Shown here in pieces: positions 35,168 to 44,829 of a stretch of DNA of 64,000 nt. This stretch comes from Bacteroides sp. M10 (GTDB taxonomy: Bacteria > Bacteroidota > Bacteroidia > Bacteroidales > Bacteroidaceae). Position numbers and translations under genes: made by a program. Position 1 is the stretch's first letter. Each line of letters opens with the position of its first letter. The notes under the pieces were generated by a model, which had not been told where the DNA came from, did not search any database, and saw only the letters and a list, made by a program, of their open reading frames with translations. The DNA is taken from assembly GCF_014334015.1 (NCBI RefSeq), contig NZ_CP060488.1, forward strand, positions 620,001-684,000, in the 5' to 3' direction.

Positions 35168-37357
35168 ATGGTATTGAAAAGTAGTTTTATTCTGTTTTGT
35201 ATATTCTCTTTCGGTGGTATAAGTTGTATTGCACAACATTCCAAAGAGCAAACGATGTTTCAGACATCGCAGCCGTGGCGTCCGACACTGGATAACAGAG
35301 GAGATGTCGCCATCATATATGGAATCAATGGAAATCCGACCGACAAAACGCGGGCCGTACCTTTTACACAACGTGTACACTCCTGGCGCGATCGCGGATA
35401 TACCACTCATTTCATGACAGGGATCGCCTGGGGAGAATATCAGGACTATTTTACCGGAAAATGGGACGGAGTACCTCACATGGACGAAGGACAAGTGAGG
35501 CAAGAAGGAGATACTATCTGGCACGGACATCAAGTGCCCTACATTGTTCCTACAGAGAATTATCTGGCCTATATAAAAGAAGCACATGTAAAGAAGGCCA
35601 TTGATGCAGGCATTGATGCCATCTATATGGAAGAGCCCGAATTCTGGGCACGTGGTGGATACAGCGAGGCTTTCAAACGGGAATGGAAGAAATATTATGG
35701 TTTTGATTGGCAGCCTCAACATGAATCGCCGAATAATACCTATTTGTCGAATAAGTTGAAATACCAGTTGTATTATCATGCTTTGAAGGAGGTATTCACT
35801 TACGCTAAAGAATATGGTAGAAGTAAAGGGATGAATGTACGTTGCTATGTGCCTACTCATTCGCTTCTCAATTATTCTCAATGGATGATTGTAAGTCCGG
35901 AGGCCAGCCTCGCATCTTTGGATTGTGTGGACGGATACATCGCACAGGTATGGACAGGTACTTCACGGGAACCTAATTTCTACAGCGGTATTCAAAAAGA
36001 ACGGGTGTTCGAAACTGCCTTCGTCGAATATGGTTCCATGGAATCAATGACAGCACCTACAGGACGTAAGATGACTTTCCTGACTGATCCGATCGAAGAC
36101 CAGCCACGGGATTGGAGTGACTATAAAAAGAATTACGAGGCTACCTTTACAGCACAACTGCTTTATCCCCGTATCTCTAACTATGAGATCATGCCTTGGC
36201 CGGAACGAATCTACGAGGGTTGGTATCGGGCAAGCGCCAATAGCGACGAACGTATCCGAATTCCGCGCCATTATTCCACCCAGATGCAGATTATGATTAA
36301 TGCACTGAACCATATGCCTGTATCTGATAATCAAGTCAGCGGCAACAAAGGAATCGGCGCATTGATGAGCAACTCATTAATGTTCCAGCGTTTTCCGGAA
36401 CATGCCGGGTATAGCGATCCATATCTATCCAACTTTTTAGGACAAGTTCTTCCTTTTCTGAAACGTGGAGTACCGGTATCTACCGTACATATAGAAAATG
36501 TGGAATATCCCGAAACCTGGAAAGAACTGAAGATTCTTCTTATGTCCTATTCGAACATGAAACCGATGTCACCGGACGCCCATAAATTTATTTCTCAATG
36601 GGTACATCAAGGAGGCATACTTGTGTACAGTGGCCGGGATAATGATCCATTTCAGTCTGTTCAGGAATGGTGGAATACAGGAAACCAATCTTATCAAAAT
36701 CCTTCCGCTCATCTCTTTGAAATGATGGAGATGACAGCTTTTCCACAAACAGGAGAATACAAGTATGGAAAAGGAACTGTATTTATTCTCCGGAACGACC
36801 CGAAAGAATATGTATTATCTGCCGGAGGTGATGAAGAGTTGGTAAAAACAGTATCCACCCTCTACCAGAAGAAAACGAAAGAATCTCTTTGTTTTAAAAA
36901 TTCTTTCGTGCTTGAACGAGGAATGTATAAGATTATTGCAGTACTGGATGAAAGCGTGACTAATGAACCGTATATCGCAAAAGGGAAATACATCGACCTT
37001 TTTGATCCCCAATTACCTGTATTGGAAATAAAAGAAGTTTCCCCCGGTACACAGGCTTTACTGATTGACATGGATCGAGTGGATAAAAAGAAGAAAAGCC
37101 AGGTTCTAGCATCTTCCTGCAGGATATACGATGAAAAAAGTACTGCGCACACTTATTCATTCACAGGAAAAGCTCCTGTGAATACATCCGGAATGATGCG
37201 TATCCTATTACCCGCACGCCCAAAGAGTTGCACAGTCACGAATAATGACAACAGACTTCAGTCGACTGCGGAATGGAAATGGGATGCAAGCAGTAAAACT
37301 TGTCTGCTTTCTTGCGAGAATCATCCTGACGGAATTGCAGTCAGCATCGAATGGTAG
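35168..37357 (+). CDS. Secreted protein of unknown family, possible TIM-barrel glycoside hydrolase
   Basis: A 729-aa protein with a signal peptide (~1-22). I do not recognise a named family. Residues ~45-380 look like a (beta/alpha)8 barrel, with two acid-rich loops in the right order for a retaining hydrolase: IDAIYMEEPEFW (Glu155, Glu156, Glu158) and RISNYEIMPWPERIY (Glu340, Glu346). Residues ~410-530 resemble the amidotransferase-like middle domain of large beta-galactosidases (LLMSYSNMKPMSPDAHKFI, GGILVYSGRDND), and the remainder is beta-rich. It is fourth in the PUL, between the LamG lipoprotein and GH92, so a carbohydrate-active role is likely. The catalytic assignment is a guess from loop positions. 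Confidence 0.65.
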   Translation: MVLKSSFILFCIFSFGGISCIAQHSKEQTMFQTSQPWRPTLDNRGDVAIIYGINGNPTDKTRAVPFTQRVHSWRDRGYTTHFMTGIAWGEYQDYFTGKWDGVPHMDEGQVRQEGDTIWHGHQVPYIVPTENYLAYIKEAHVKKAIDAGIDAIYMEEPEFWARGGYSEAFKREWKKYYGFDWQPQHESPNNTYLSNKLKYQLYYHALKEVFTYAKEYGRSKGMNVRCYVPTHSLLNYSQWMIVSPEASLASLDCVDGYIAQVWTGTSREPNFYSGIQKERVFETAFVEYGSMESMTAPTGRKMTFLTDPIEDQPRDWSDYKKNYEATFTAQLLYPRISNYEIMPWPERIYEGWYRASANSDERIRIPRHYSTQMQIMINALNHMPVSDNQVSGNKGIGALMSNSLMFQRFPEHAGYSDPYLSNFLGQVLPFLKRGVPVSTVHIENVEYPETWKELKILLMSYSNMKPMSPDAHKFISQWVHQGGILVYSGRDNDPFQSVQEWWNTGNQSYQNPSAHLFEMMEMTAFPQTGEYKYGKGTVFILRNDPKEYVLSAGGDEELVKTVSTLYQKKTKESLCFKNSFVLERGMYKIIAVLDESVTNEPYIAKGKYIDLFDPQLPVLEIKEVSPGTQALLIDMDRVDKKKKSQVLASSCRIYDEKSTAHTYSFTGKAPVNTSGMMRILLPARPKSCTVTNNDNRLQSTAEWKWDASSKTCLLSCENHPDGIAVSIEW

Positions 37358-37374
37358 TAACAGAAAGATAAATA

Positions 37375-39699
37375 ATGAGAACAATGAGGTATATTATCAG
37401 CGTAATCGTCGCTTCCTTCTTACTAGTGAGTTGTAGTAATGAAAGATTAGCCAATCCGTCGCAATATGTCAATCCGTTTATCGGAGCGAGCACAAGTACC
37501 GGATTAGCCGGAACTTATCATGGAATGGGTAAAACCTTTCCGGGAGCAACAACTCCCTACGGCATGGTTCAGGTAAGTCCTCAAACCATCACTGGTGGAG
37601 ATAATTCTTCCGGATACAGCTATGAACATAAAACGATAGAGGGATTCGCCTTTACACAAATGAGTGGTGTAGGCTGGTATGGCGATTTGGGGAATTTCTT
37701 GACTATGCCTACTACCGGTAAGCTTCAGTTGATCGCAGGACGTGAAGACGGTTCCATCCAAGGATACCGCTCGTTGTATGACAAAAGTTCGGAAGAAGCT
37801 TCCGCCGGTTATTATTGTGCTACACTGACCGATTATAACATCAAGGCGGAAGCAACAGCCGCCTCACATAGTGGTATTCTCCGGTTTACCTATCCTGCCA
37901 ACTCTCAATCCCGTATCCAGATTGATCTGGCACGACGGGTTGGAGGCACTTCCACTACCCAATACATTCAGGTTAAAGATAAACACGCCATTCGTGGCTG
38001 GATGAAGTGTACTCCTGAAGGAGGCGGTTGGGGAAATGGTGATGGGAAAGCGGATTATACAGTCTATTTTTACGCTGTATTCAGCAAACCACTGAATCAC
38101 TACGGTTTCTGGAATGCAGAGATTCCGGATGACTGGAACCGTAAGAAAGATGATGTAATAAGTGATTCCTATCTGCAGCAAGTAAGCCAGGCGCCAATTA
38201 TTAAAGACGTTAATGAAATAGAAGGTAAACATATCGGCTTTTTCACAGAGTTTGCAACAGAAGAAAATGAAGAAGTAACCATGAAAGTCGGTATTTCATT
38301 TGTCGACATGGTAGGGGCAGAAAACAACTACAAGCAGGAAATCGCAGCGAAAGACTTCGATGAAATCCGGCAGGAAGCGGTTGAGAACTGGAACAATGAG
38401 CTGTCTCGCATGGAAGCAAGGGGAGGCAGTGAGGAGGGAAAAACAGTCTTCTATACGGCTTTATATCATACAATGATTGATCCCCGTATTGTTACCGACG
38501 TGGATGGAAGATATGTTGGAGGAGACGGGAAAGTGTATGAAAAGGAAGGATTTACCAAACGCTCTATCTTCAGCGGTTGGGACGTATTCCGCAGCCAGTT
38601 TCCACTCCAGACTCTGATTAACCCGAAGATGGTGAACGATGAAATAAACTCATTAATTTCATTAGCCGAACAAAGTGGGTACGAATATTACGAACGCTGG
38701 GAATTTCTGAATTCCTACAGTGGTTGCATGATTGGTAATCCTGCTTTATCAGTACTGACTGACGCCTATCTAAAAGGGATACGGGGATATGACGTAAATA
38801 AGGCCTATAAGTATGCTCGAAATACCGCCAACAAATTTGGTAACGGAGAACGGGGGTACATAGTATTAAATGTTTCCGAAACGCTGGAATATGCTTATTT
38901 TGACTGGTGTTTGTCACAACTGGCAACTGCTTTAGGACATAAGGAAGACGCCTCTCACTATATGCTCCGCGGGCAAAACTATCGTAACACTTTCGATCCG
39001 GAAGTCGGATGGTTCCGTCCTCGCCATGCAGACGGTGTTTATGACTTATGGCCTGAAAATGCACGCACAATAGAAAGTTACGGATGTGTAGAGTCCAACT
39101 TGTATCAACAGGGATGGTTTGTCCCCCATGATATTCCGGGTATGATTGAATTGATGGGAGGAAAAGAGAAAACTTTGAACGATTTATCTTCTTTTTTCGA
39201 AAAGGCTCCCGAGAGTCTGCTTTGGAATCAATATTACAATCATGCAAATGAACCTGTGCACCTTGTTCCTTTCTTGTTCAATCATTTAGATGCTCCATGG
39301 TTGACACAGAAATGGACACGCCATATTTGTGACAAGGCTTACAGGAATGCAGTGGAAGGTATAGTCGGTAACGAAGATGTGGGACAAATGTCCGCTTGGT
39401 ATGTGCTGGCTGCATCAGGGATACATCCCTCCTGCCCCGGAAGTACGCGTTATGAAATAACCAGTCCCGTATTCAACGAGATCCGTATTCATCTGGACCC
39501 GGATTATTTCAAAGGTAAGAAGTTTGTCATTCGAACTTTGAACAATTCAAAAACAAACCGGTATATCCAGAAAGCCCGTCTCAATAATCGAGAGTACAAC
39601 AAATGTTATCTTGATTTTAAAGACATTGTCGCAGGTGGTATACTTGAACTGACTATGGGAGCTGCTCCTAATCCAAACTGGGGCATCGAAAAAGAATAA
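37375..39699 (+). CDS. GH92 alpha-mannosidase lipoprotein
   Basis: A 774-aa GH92 enzyme with a lipobox (FLLVSC); an internal ATG at 37384 is an alternative start. N-terminal beta-sandwich: YVNPFIGASTSTG, GKTFPGATTPYGMVQVSP, GYSYEHKTIEGFAFTQMSGVGW. Helical catalytic domain: SIFSGWDVFRSQFPLQTLI, YEYYERWEFLNSYSGCMIGNPALSVLTDAYLKG, ESNLYQQGWFVPHDIPG, and GNEDVGQMSAWYVLAASGIHPSCPGS, which holds the catalytic Glu/Asp region of the family. GH92 enzymes are Ca2+-dependent exo-alpha-mannosidases. The linkage preference is unknown. It is one of two GH92 proteins in this regulon and lies 17 bp after the preceding gene. Confidence 0.95.
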   Translation: MRTMRYIISVIVASFLLVSCSNERLANPSQYVNPFIGASTSTGLAGTYHGMGKTFPGATTPYGMVQVSPQTITGGDNSSGYSYEHKTIEGFAFTQMSGVGWYGDLGNFLTMPTTGKLQLIAGREDGSIQGYRSLYDKSSEEASAGYYCATLTDYNIKAEATAASHSGILRFTYPANSQSRIQIDLARRVGGTSTTQYIQVKDKHAIRGWMKCTPEGGGWGNGDGKADYTVYFYAVFSKPLNHYGFWNAEIPDDWNRKKDDVISDSYLQQVSQAPIIKDVNEIEGKHIGFFTEFATEENEEVTMKVGISFVDMVGAENNYKQEIAAKDFDEIRQEAVENWNNELSRMEARGGSEEGKTVFYTALYHTMIDPRIVTDVDGRYVGGDGKVYEKEGFTKRSIFSGWDVFRSQFPLQTLINPKMVNDEINSLISLAEQSGYEYYERWEFLNSYSGCMIGNPALSVLTDAYLKGIRGYDVNKAYKYARNTANKFGNGERGYIVLNVSETLEYAYFDWCLSQLATALGHKEDASHYMLRGQNYRNTFDPEVGWFRPRHADGVYDLWPENARTIESYGCVESNLYQQGWFVPHDIPGMIELMGGKEKTLNDLSSFFEKAPESLLWNQYYNHANEPVHLVPFLFNHLDAPWLTQKWTRHICDKAYRNAVEGIVGNEDVGQMSAWYVLAASGIHPSCPGSTRYEITSPVFNEIRIHLDPDYFKGKKFVIRTLNNSKTNRYIQKARLNNREYNKCYLDFKDIVAGGILELTMGAAPNPNWGIEKE

Positions 39700-39735
39700 A
39701 ACAATAAGAATATTAATATCTTAAATAAAAGCACT

Positions 39736-41673
39736 ATGAACCTGAAAATGAATATACTTGCAGTAATATGTTTCTTTGGAATAACAATTACCGGTTGTAA
39801 TGATTCCGATGTAAAGTATGGCTATAATAATGATTATGAGATTGAAGATAACGGGAATGGTTCTTCGGAAGGCACCATATCGTATGAAACGTTGTTTGAT
39901 CCTATTCACGATGCAGGGCAATACACTTTTCCGGAAATGAAAAGAAAACCGGCACGTTATTGGTCATGCATTGATGCACTGGTAGGCTCTAACCGTAATG
40001 CTCCGGACTTGGATAGCAAGGGAGTACAGTATCATTTGCTTTGTCAGTCTATTGCCGGTTTGGTGAACAGAGCGGTAGACGAAGGGAAAAGTGATATAGG
40101 TATCTGGTTAAGAGATGAAGAACACAGGGATTCTTATGCGGTGGCATTGAACGGAGTTCAGGCAATGGATGTCACAGAGCAGGGATTACAAACCGGTACT
40201 GAATTAGCTGTCAACACTTACCCGGATGAGGACGGATTCAAAAGAAATGTACGACATCTATTCGAAGGATATGTATTGACGGATGTACGGAATAATCCGG
40301 AAAGCAGTATTGTAGCTTCAGTTGCCGCTCATGTACACAATTCTATCATAGTAGATGTACGCGACGAACAGACGTTTAAAAATGCAGGTTATGAGATGAA
40401 GTATGATGCCCGTAACAAAACAACCCGCAATGCTTGGGAAGAATTCAAGGATAAATGCAACAACGAAGGATTGGTATTGATGCCGGTCAATACGGGTGAA
40501 CTACGTGATTTTGCCATCCAACACGGATATTTTGTCATTAACTTAAATAGCAGTTATGCCGTACCTGACGGAGCAAACAAAGAACTACTGAAAGAGGTAC
40601 TTGCCTGGCTTGCTCCCGGTGCTCCCGTTTATGGTTGGGAACAGGTTATTCCTGAAGTGGATTTTGTAGGGCCAGCATCACTGACCGGACATATCTGGAT
40701 ACCTAATGACTGGAGCTATAATCTTGCATTTACCTCACTGGACTATAAGAATCGTCAGTCGGCCAATCTTGCCAAAGTAGTCAATCCCAAGAATATAGAC
40801 TATTCCTTGCATAAAAATTTCTATTCATTTTATCTAAGTGACGGAGATAATGTACAATGGATGATGAACCACTTTGTGGATGAGTATTATATGGATCCAA
40901 ACGCAGAATCCACGTATATGGGATTCGGTATTCCGGTCATCAACATAGCCATGCAGTCGCCGGACCAGTTTAAGGAGATTATGAATATGCAGAAATCAAA
41001 CTATACATTGATTGAAGCATTAGGAGGTGGATATATGTATATCGACACATTCGGGAAAGATGCGCCGGAAGGCCGTTCAGAGAGCTTGAAAAAGGCTGCT
41101 GCGAAAGTTGCTGCCAGCATGCGTCAACACCGAATTAAAGTATTGGGGTTACATGCGAGAGATTACACCAATGAAGAAGCTTGCAAAGAAGCCTACCAGG
41201 CATTTATCGATGCCAACGATCAACTGGAAGGTATTCTGGTTATCAGTCTGACGGGTTACGCAGATGGTGGAGGAAAAACATATTGGCTGACAAATAAAGA
41301 CGGACTCCACATACCTGTTATCACCGCCCATTATGCTTTATGGAACCATGAGGGTAACAATATGCGCAACGAAGGTTCTCCGGCGTATCTTGCCAGACTA
41401 ATGAAAGAGAGTGCCCAGACGAACGGACAGACATTCTCTGTCATTTCACTTCATGCATGGAGTAACTTCAATGATATGGGACAAAACCCAAGCGAAACTT
41501 CGGAAATGAACCCGCAGAACACAGGTAACCTGAAGGGAGCGAGTGCAGCCAAACTGGTAGAACGTCATCTGGGCGATGATTTTAAAGTGGTGTCTGTACA
41601 AGAGCTAATCTGGCGCATCCGGATGCAGTATTATCCGGAAGAGACCCAACAATATATTAATACTTTAAAATAA
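39736..41673 (+). CDS. GxGYxYP-type putative glycoside hydrolase lipoprotein
   Basis: A 645-aa protein with a lipobox (ITITGC). The body fits the GxGYxYP putative glycoside hydrolase family: a Rossmann-like N-terminal part (LLCQSIAGLVNRAV, DIGIWLRDEEHRDSYA) and a C-terminal barrel-like part containing FYLSDGDNVQWMMNHF, the name motif at residue 430 as GGGYMYIDTFGK (Ile in place of the usual Pro), and GYADGGGKTYWLTNKDGLHIPVITAHYALWN. No activity has been shown for the family as far as I know. Its place between GH92 and GH78 supports a role in glycan breakdown. Confidence 0.72.
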   Translation: MNLKMNILAVICFFGITITGCNDSDVKYGYNNDYEIEDNGNGSSEGTISYETLFDPIHDAGQYTFPEMKRKPARYWSCIDALVGSNRNAPDLDSKGVQYHLLCQSIAGLVNRAVDEGKSDIGIWLRDEEHRDSYAVALNGVQAMDVTEQGLQTGTELAVNTYPDEDGFKRNVRHLFEGYVLTDVRNNPESSIVASVAAHVHNSIIVDVRDEQTFKNAGYEMKYDARNKTTRNAWEEFKDKCNNEGLVLMPVNTGELRDFAIQHGYFVINLNSSYAVPDGANKELLKEVLAWLAPGAPVYGWEQVIPEVDFVGPASLTGHIWIPNDWSYNLAFTSLDYKNRQSANLAKVVNPKNIDYSLHKNFYSFYLSDGDNVQWMMNHFVDEYYMDPNAESTYMGFGIPVINIAMQSPDQFKEIMNMQKSNYTLIEALGGGYMYIDTFGKDAPEGRSESLKKAAAKVAASMRQHRIKVLGLHARDYTNEEACKEAYQAFIDANDQLEGILVISLTGYADGGGKTYWLTNKDGLHIPVITAHYALWNHEGNNMRNEGSPAYLARLMKESAQTNGQTFSVISLHAWSNFNDMGQNPSETSEMNPQNTGNLKGASAAKLVERHLGDDFKVVSVQELIWRIRMQYYPEETQQYINTLK

Positions 41674-41699
41674 AATCATTGAAAATAAAGAGTGAACTG

Positions 41700-44348
41700 A
41701 TGAAACGAATCGTTGTTATCCTTCTCGGCTCCTTGTATGGAATGGTAGGAATAGGAGCGCAGGAAGCCATGACACCTACCGACTTGCAATGCGAACATCT
41801 AGTAAATCCACTAGGAATAGATGCTACCCATCCACGTTTTTCCTGGAAACTCCAAAGTTCCCGGCAAGGAGTGACACAACATTCATACCGCATCATCGTA
41901 GGGACTGATTCTCTCGCTGTCGCTCAAGGTAAAGGAAATAGTTGGGATAGCGGAATAGTCGAATCAGATTGCACGCTATCCCACTATCAAGGAAACAAGC
42001 TCCTCCCCTTTACACGTTATTTCTGGAAAGTACAGGTAGAAGAGCAACCAGATACCCTTCAAACAAGTTCGAAAATACAGGCTTTCGAAACCGGTATGAT
42101 GAAAGTCGACAACTGGCAAGGAGCTTGGATCACCGACCGACAATCGAAAGAACATCACCCTGCACCTTATTTTCGTAAAGTTTTTCATTCGGGCAAACCT
42201 GTTAAGGTTGCCCGTGCCTATATAGCAGTAGGTGGTTTGTATGAACTCTTTCTTAATGGAGAAAAGGTTGGAAATCATAGGCTGGATCCTATGTTCACCC
42301 GATATGACCGGAGAATATTATATGTAACGTATGATGTAACATCTCATATCCGGAAAGGGAAAAACGCAATCGGCGTTATTTTGGGAAATGGTTGGTACAA
42401 TCACCAAGCATTGGGAGTATGGGGCTTCGCCGATGCTCCCTGGAGAAATCGTCCCACTTTCTGTTTAGATTTACGTCTCACTTACGATGACAATACTACG
42501 GAAGTCGTCTCTACCGGATTGGATTGGAGGACATCAGGGGGAAGCATCATCCGCAATAACATCTATACCGGTGAAAACCAAGATGCTAATAAGGCTCAAC
42601 CAGGATGGAACTCCGCAAATTTTGATGATTCGCAGTGGAACAATGTCAATCTTTGTTCTGCTCCGTCACAGAATATAGTGGCTCAACAGTTATATCCTAT
42701 CCGGAATGTAGAAACAATCCCGGCACAATACATGAATAAATTGAATGATTCACTCTATGTATTCGATTTGGGAAGAAATATAGCAGGAGTTACACAACTG
42801 AAAATTGAAGGAAAAGCAGGAACGATTGTCCGGCTGATACATGCCGAACGGCTCTCACCAAACGGCAGAGTAGATTTGGGGCGTATCAGCAATTTCCATC
42901 GTCCGACGGATGAAGAGGATTTATTTCAAACCGATACTTATATCCTTTCCGGAAAAGGGAAAGACACCTTTATGCCTAAATTCAATTATAAAGGATTCAG
43001 GTATGTGGAAGTGTCATGTAGTGAGCCGACGGAATTAAAGAAAGAATGCCTGACCGGTTATTTCATGCATAATGATGTACCGGAAGTAGGAAATGTAACT
43101 ACCTCCGATCCAATCATTAATAAAATATGGAAGGCTACAAATGTATCTTATCTTTCTAATTTATTCGGATATCCTACCGATTGCCCACAAAGGGAAAAGA
43201 ACGGTTGGACAGGAGACGGACATCTGGGAATAGAAGCAGGATTGTATAACTATGACGCACTGACTATCTATGAAAAGTGGCTTGCAGATCATCGGGATGA
43301 ACAACAACCCAACGGGGTTCTCCCTGATATTATTCCGACATCGGGATGGGGATATGGAACAGAGAACGGACTTGACTGGACAAGTACAATCGCACTTATT
43401 CCCTGGAATGTCTATTTATTCTATGGAGACAGTAAACTACTGGAAGACTGTTACGAAAACATCAAAAGGTATGTAGATTATGTAGATCGTAATAGTCCGC
43501 AATATTTAAGTGATTGGGGACGCGGAGACTGGGTGCCTGTCAAAACACTATCATCCAAAGAACTAACTTCTTCCGTTTATTATTATGTAGATACCAACAT
43601 ATTGGCACATGCGGCCAAGCTATTCGGGAAACAGGATGACTACGAAAAATACACTGCTTTAGCTGAAAATATCAAAGAAGCGATTAACAAGAAATACCTG
43701 AACCGGGATACTGGCATATATGCCGGAGGCAGTCAGACAGAATTAAGTGTTCCACTTATGTGGGGAGTGGTTCCGGAAGATATGAAAGCCAAAGTAGCCG
43801 CAAATCTTGCGAACAAAGTACAGAAAGACGGATGTCATGTAGATGTAGGAGTATTAGGCTGCAAAGCATTGTTGAATGCTTTAAGTGAAAATGGTTATGC
43901 CGATCTGGCTTTTCAGGTGGCTGCTCAAAAAGACTATCCTTCCTGGGGATGGTGGATTAGCAACGGAGCAACGGCACTGGTAGAGAACTGGGATTACCAA
44001 GGCGCAGGTGAATTTTCAGATAATCACATGATGTTCGGAGAGATTGGAGCATGGTTCTATAAAGCTTTAGGAGGAATCAAACCGGACTCCAAACACCCTG
44101 GATTCAGACATATTCTTCTTGCCCCCCATTTTGTAAAAGGGCTAAATTACGCCAACATCAGTTATCAATCGCCAAGTGGTCTGATTGTTTCCAATTGGAA
44201 ACGTAAAGGGAAAAAGATAATTTATGAAGTGACAATTCCTGCTAACTGTACAGCAACATTCACAATGCCTGCTAATATAAAAGACAGTCGTACGGTTGCT
44301 TTGGAATCAGGCACACATGTCTTTGAATTACAAACTACTGCAAAATGA
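41700..44348 (+). CDS. GH78 alpha-L-rhamnosidase
   Basis: An 882-aa secreted enzyme from the ATG at 41700, which begins the signal peptide (~1-20, cleavage near GIGAQ). It has the rhamnosidase N-terminal sandwich domains (LQCEHLVNPLGIDATHPRFSW, ARAYIAVGGLYELFLNGEKVG, GNGWYNHQALG) and the (alpha/alpha)6 catalytic domain: CPQREKNGWTGDGHLGIEAG holds the acidic residues of the active site, followed by DWGRGDWVPV and GWWISNGATALVENWD. It removes terminal alpha-L-rhamnose. It is the last gene of the operon, and a strong terminator follows 9 bp after the stop. Confidence 0.94.
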   Translation: MKRIVVILLGSLYGMVGIGAQEAMTPTDLQCEHLVNPLGIDATHPRFSWKLQSSRQGVTQHSYRIIVGTDSLAVAQGKGNSWDSGIVESDCTLSHYQGNKLLPFTRYFWKVQVEEQPDTLQTSSKIQAFETGMMKVDNWQGAWITDRQSKEHHPAPYFRKVFHSGKPVKVARAYIAVGGLYELFLNGEKVGNHRLDPMFTRYDRRILYVTYDVTSHIRKGKNAIGVILGNGWYNHQALGVWGFADAPWRNRPTFCLDLRLTYDDNTTEVVSTGLDWRTSGGSIIRNNIYTGENQDANKAQPGWNSANFDDSQWNNVNLCSAPSQNIVAQQLYPIRNVETIPAQYMNKLNDSLYVFDLGRNIAGVTQLKIEGKAGTIVRLIHAERLSPNGRVDLGRISNFHRPTDEEDLFQTDTYILSGKGKDTFMPKFNYKGFRYVEVSCSEPTELKKECLTGYFMHNDVPEVGNVTTSDPIINKIWKATNVSYLSNLFGYPTDCPQREKNGWTGDGHLGIEAGLYNYDALTIYEKWLADHRDEQQPNGVLPDIIPTSGWGYGTENGLDWTSTIALIPWNVYLFYGDSKLLEDCYENIKRYVDYVDRNSPQYLSDWGRGDWVPVKTLSSKELTSSVYYYVDTNILAHAAKLFGKQDDYEKYTALAENIKEAINKKYLNRDTGIYAGGSQTELSVPLMWGVVPEDMKAKVAANLANKVQKDGCHVDVGVLGCKALLNALSENGYADLAFQVAAQKDYPSWGWWISNGATALVENWDYQGAGEFSDNHMMFGEIGAWFYKALGGIKPDSKHPGFRHILLAPHFVKGLNYANISYQSPSGLIVSNWKRKGKKIIYEVTIPANCTATFTMPANIKDSRTVALESGTHVFELQTTAK

Positions 44349-44357
44349 ATCAAGAGA

Positions 44358-44397
44358 ATAATAAAGGCATGTTGATTCATGCCTTTATTATCTTATT
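44358..44397 (+). terminator. Terminator of the first PUL transcription unit
   Basis: ATAATAAAGGCATG pairs perfectly with CATGCCTTTATTAT over a 6-nt loop, then a T-rich tail. It separates the GH78 gene from the duplicated promoter, so the downstream GH92 gene needs its own promoter. Confidence 0.85.
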
Positions 44398-44415
44398 TCC
44401 TCCCTACAGGGCGGA

Positions 44416-44607
44416 CGCATAGTCAATGGCAATATCAAGCCGGTCTTTAAACATGCGACTTTTATAGGCAAAGTCATTGTATGAGGTTCTGTTTTCAATC
44501 GAATTTTCGTCTCTCTGAAATTTTAAGCCTTGAGCACATACATGGTTCGACAAAAAAAGGACACTAATACAAATAATAACAGTAAGGTATATTTGTCTAT
44601 TTCACAT
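44416..44607 (-). pseudogene. Truncated 5' fragment of the membrane regulator gene
   Basis: It corresponds to the first 64 codons of the regulator at 25918-28461. The start codon at 44605-44607 is present, but codon 2 is changed from TGG to TGA, and everything after codon ~64 is absent. With its promoter deleted as well, it cannot be expressed as a working regulator. It shows that the second GH92 promoter was copied from the head of the PUL, not the other way round. Confidence 0.88.
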
Positions 44608-44681
44608 AGATAGTTGAATAACATAGTAAAAAAACACTTTTGCGATAGTTTCTTTAGCGGGGTTAATAAAAAAAGCGCCTA

Positions 44682-44729
44682 TTAGCCATCGCATTAACCA
44701 CGATTTTAACCACGACCTTAACCACGAAG
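44682..44729 (+). promoter_or_regulatory. Second tandem operator, four 12-bp repeats
   Basis: Four consecutive 12-bp units starting at 44682, 44694, 44706 and 44718: TTAGCCATCGCA, TTAACCACGATT, TTAACCACGACC, TTAACCACGAAG. The spacing is a perfect 12 bp here (one 11-bp step in copy 1), and three of four units share TTAACCACGA. It lies directly before the -7 box at 44733. Confidence 0.65.
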
Positions 44730-44732
44730 CTA

Positions 44733-44740
44733 TACTTTTG
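44733..44740 (+). promoter_or_regulatory. Promoter -7 box for the second GH92 gene
   Basis: TACTTTTG, identical in sequence and position relative to the repeats to the PUL promoter at 28633-28640. The leader to the start codon at 44830 is about 85 nt. Confidence 0.7.
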
Positions 44741-44829
44741 TCATGTCTCAACCCGTTGGAACATTCAACGTTGGCAACACATGAAAACGCTGTGATTACT
44801 TCGCAAGCTATAAACTCAAAAAGAAAATT

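Larger units (their letters stand above)
44416..44797. repeat. Regulatory module copy 2 (duplicate of 28270-28705)
   Basis: Near-copy of the regulator head, promoter and leader region. The 192 bp of regulator coding sequence aligns without gaps. About 46 bp next to its start codon (copy-1 28463-28512 versus 4 nt here) are missing, removing the regulator's promoter. The TTAACC operator, -7 box and leader are kept. It fills most of the 481-bp gap between GH78 and the second GH92 gene. Confidence 0.9.

Noticed and set aside
44416..44607. Functional second regulator gene
   Set aside because: Stop at codon 2, truncation after ~64 codons and loss of the promoter rule this out; listed as a pseudogene fragment.
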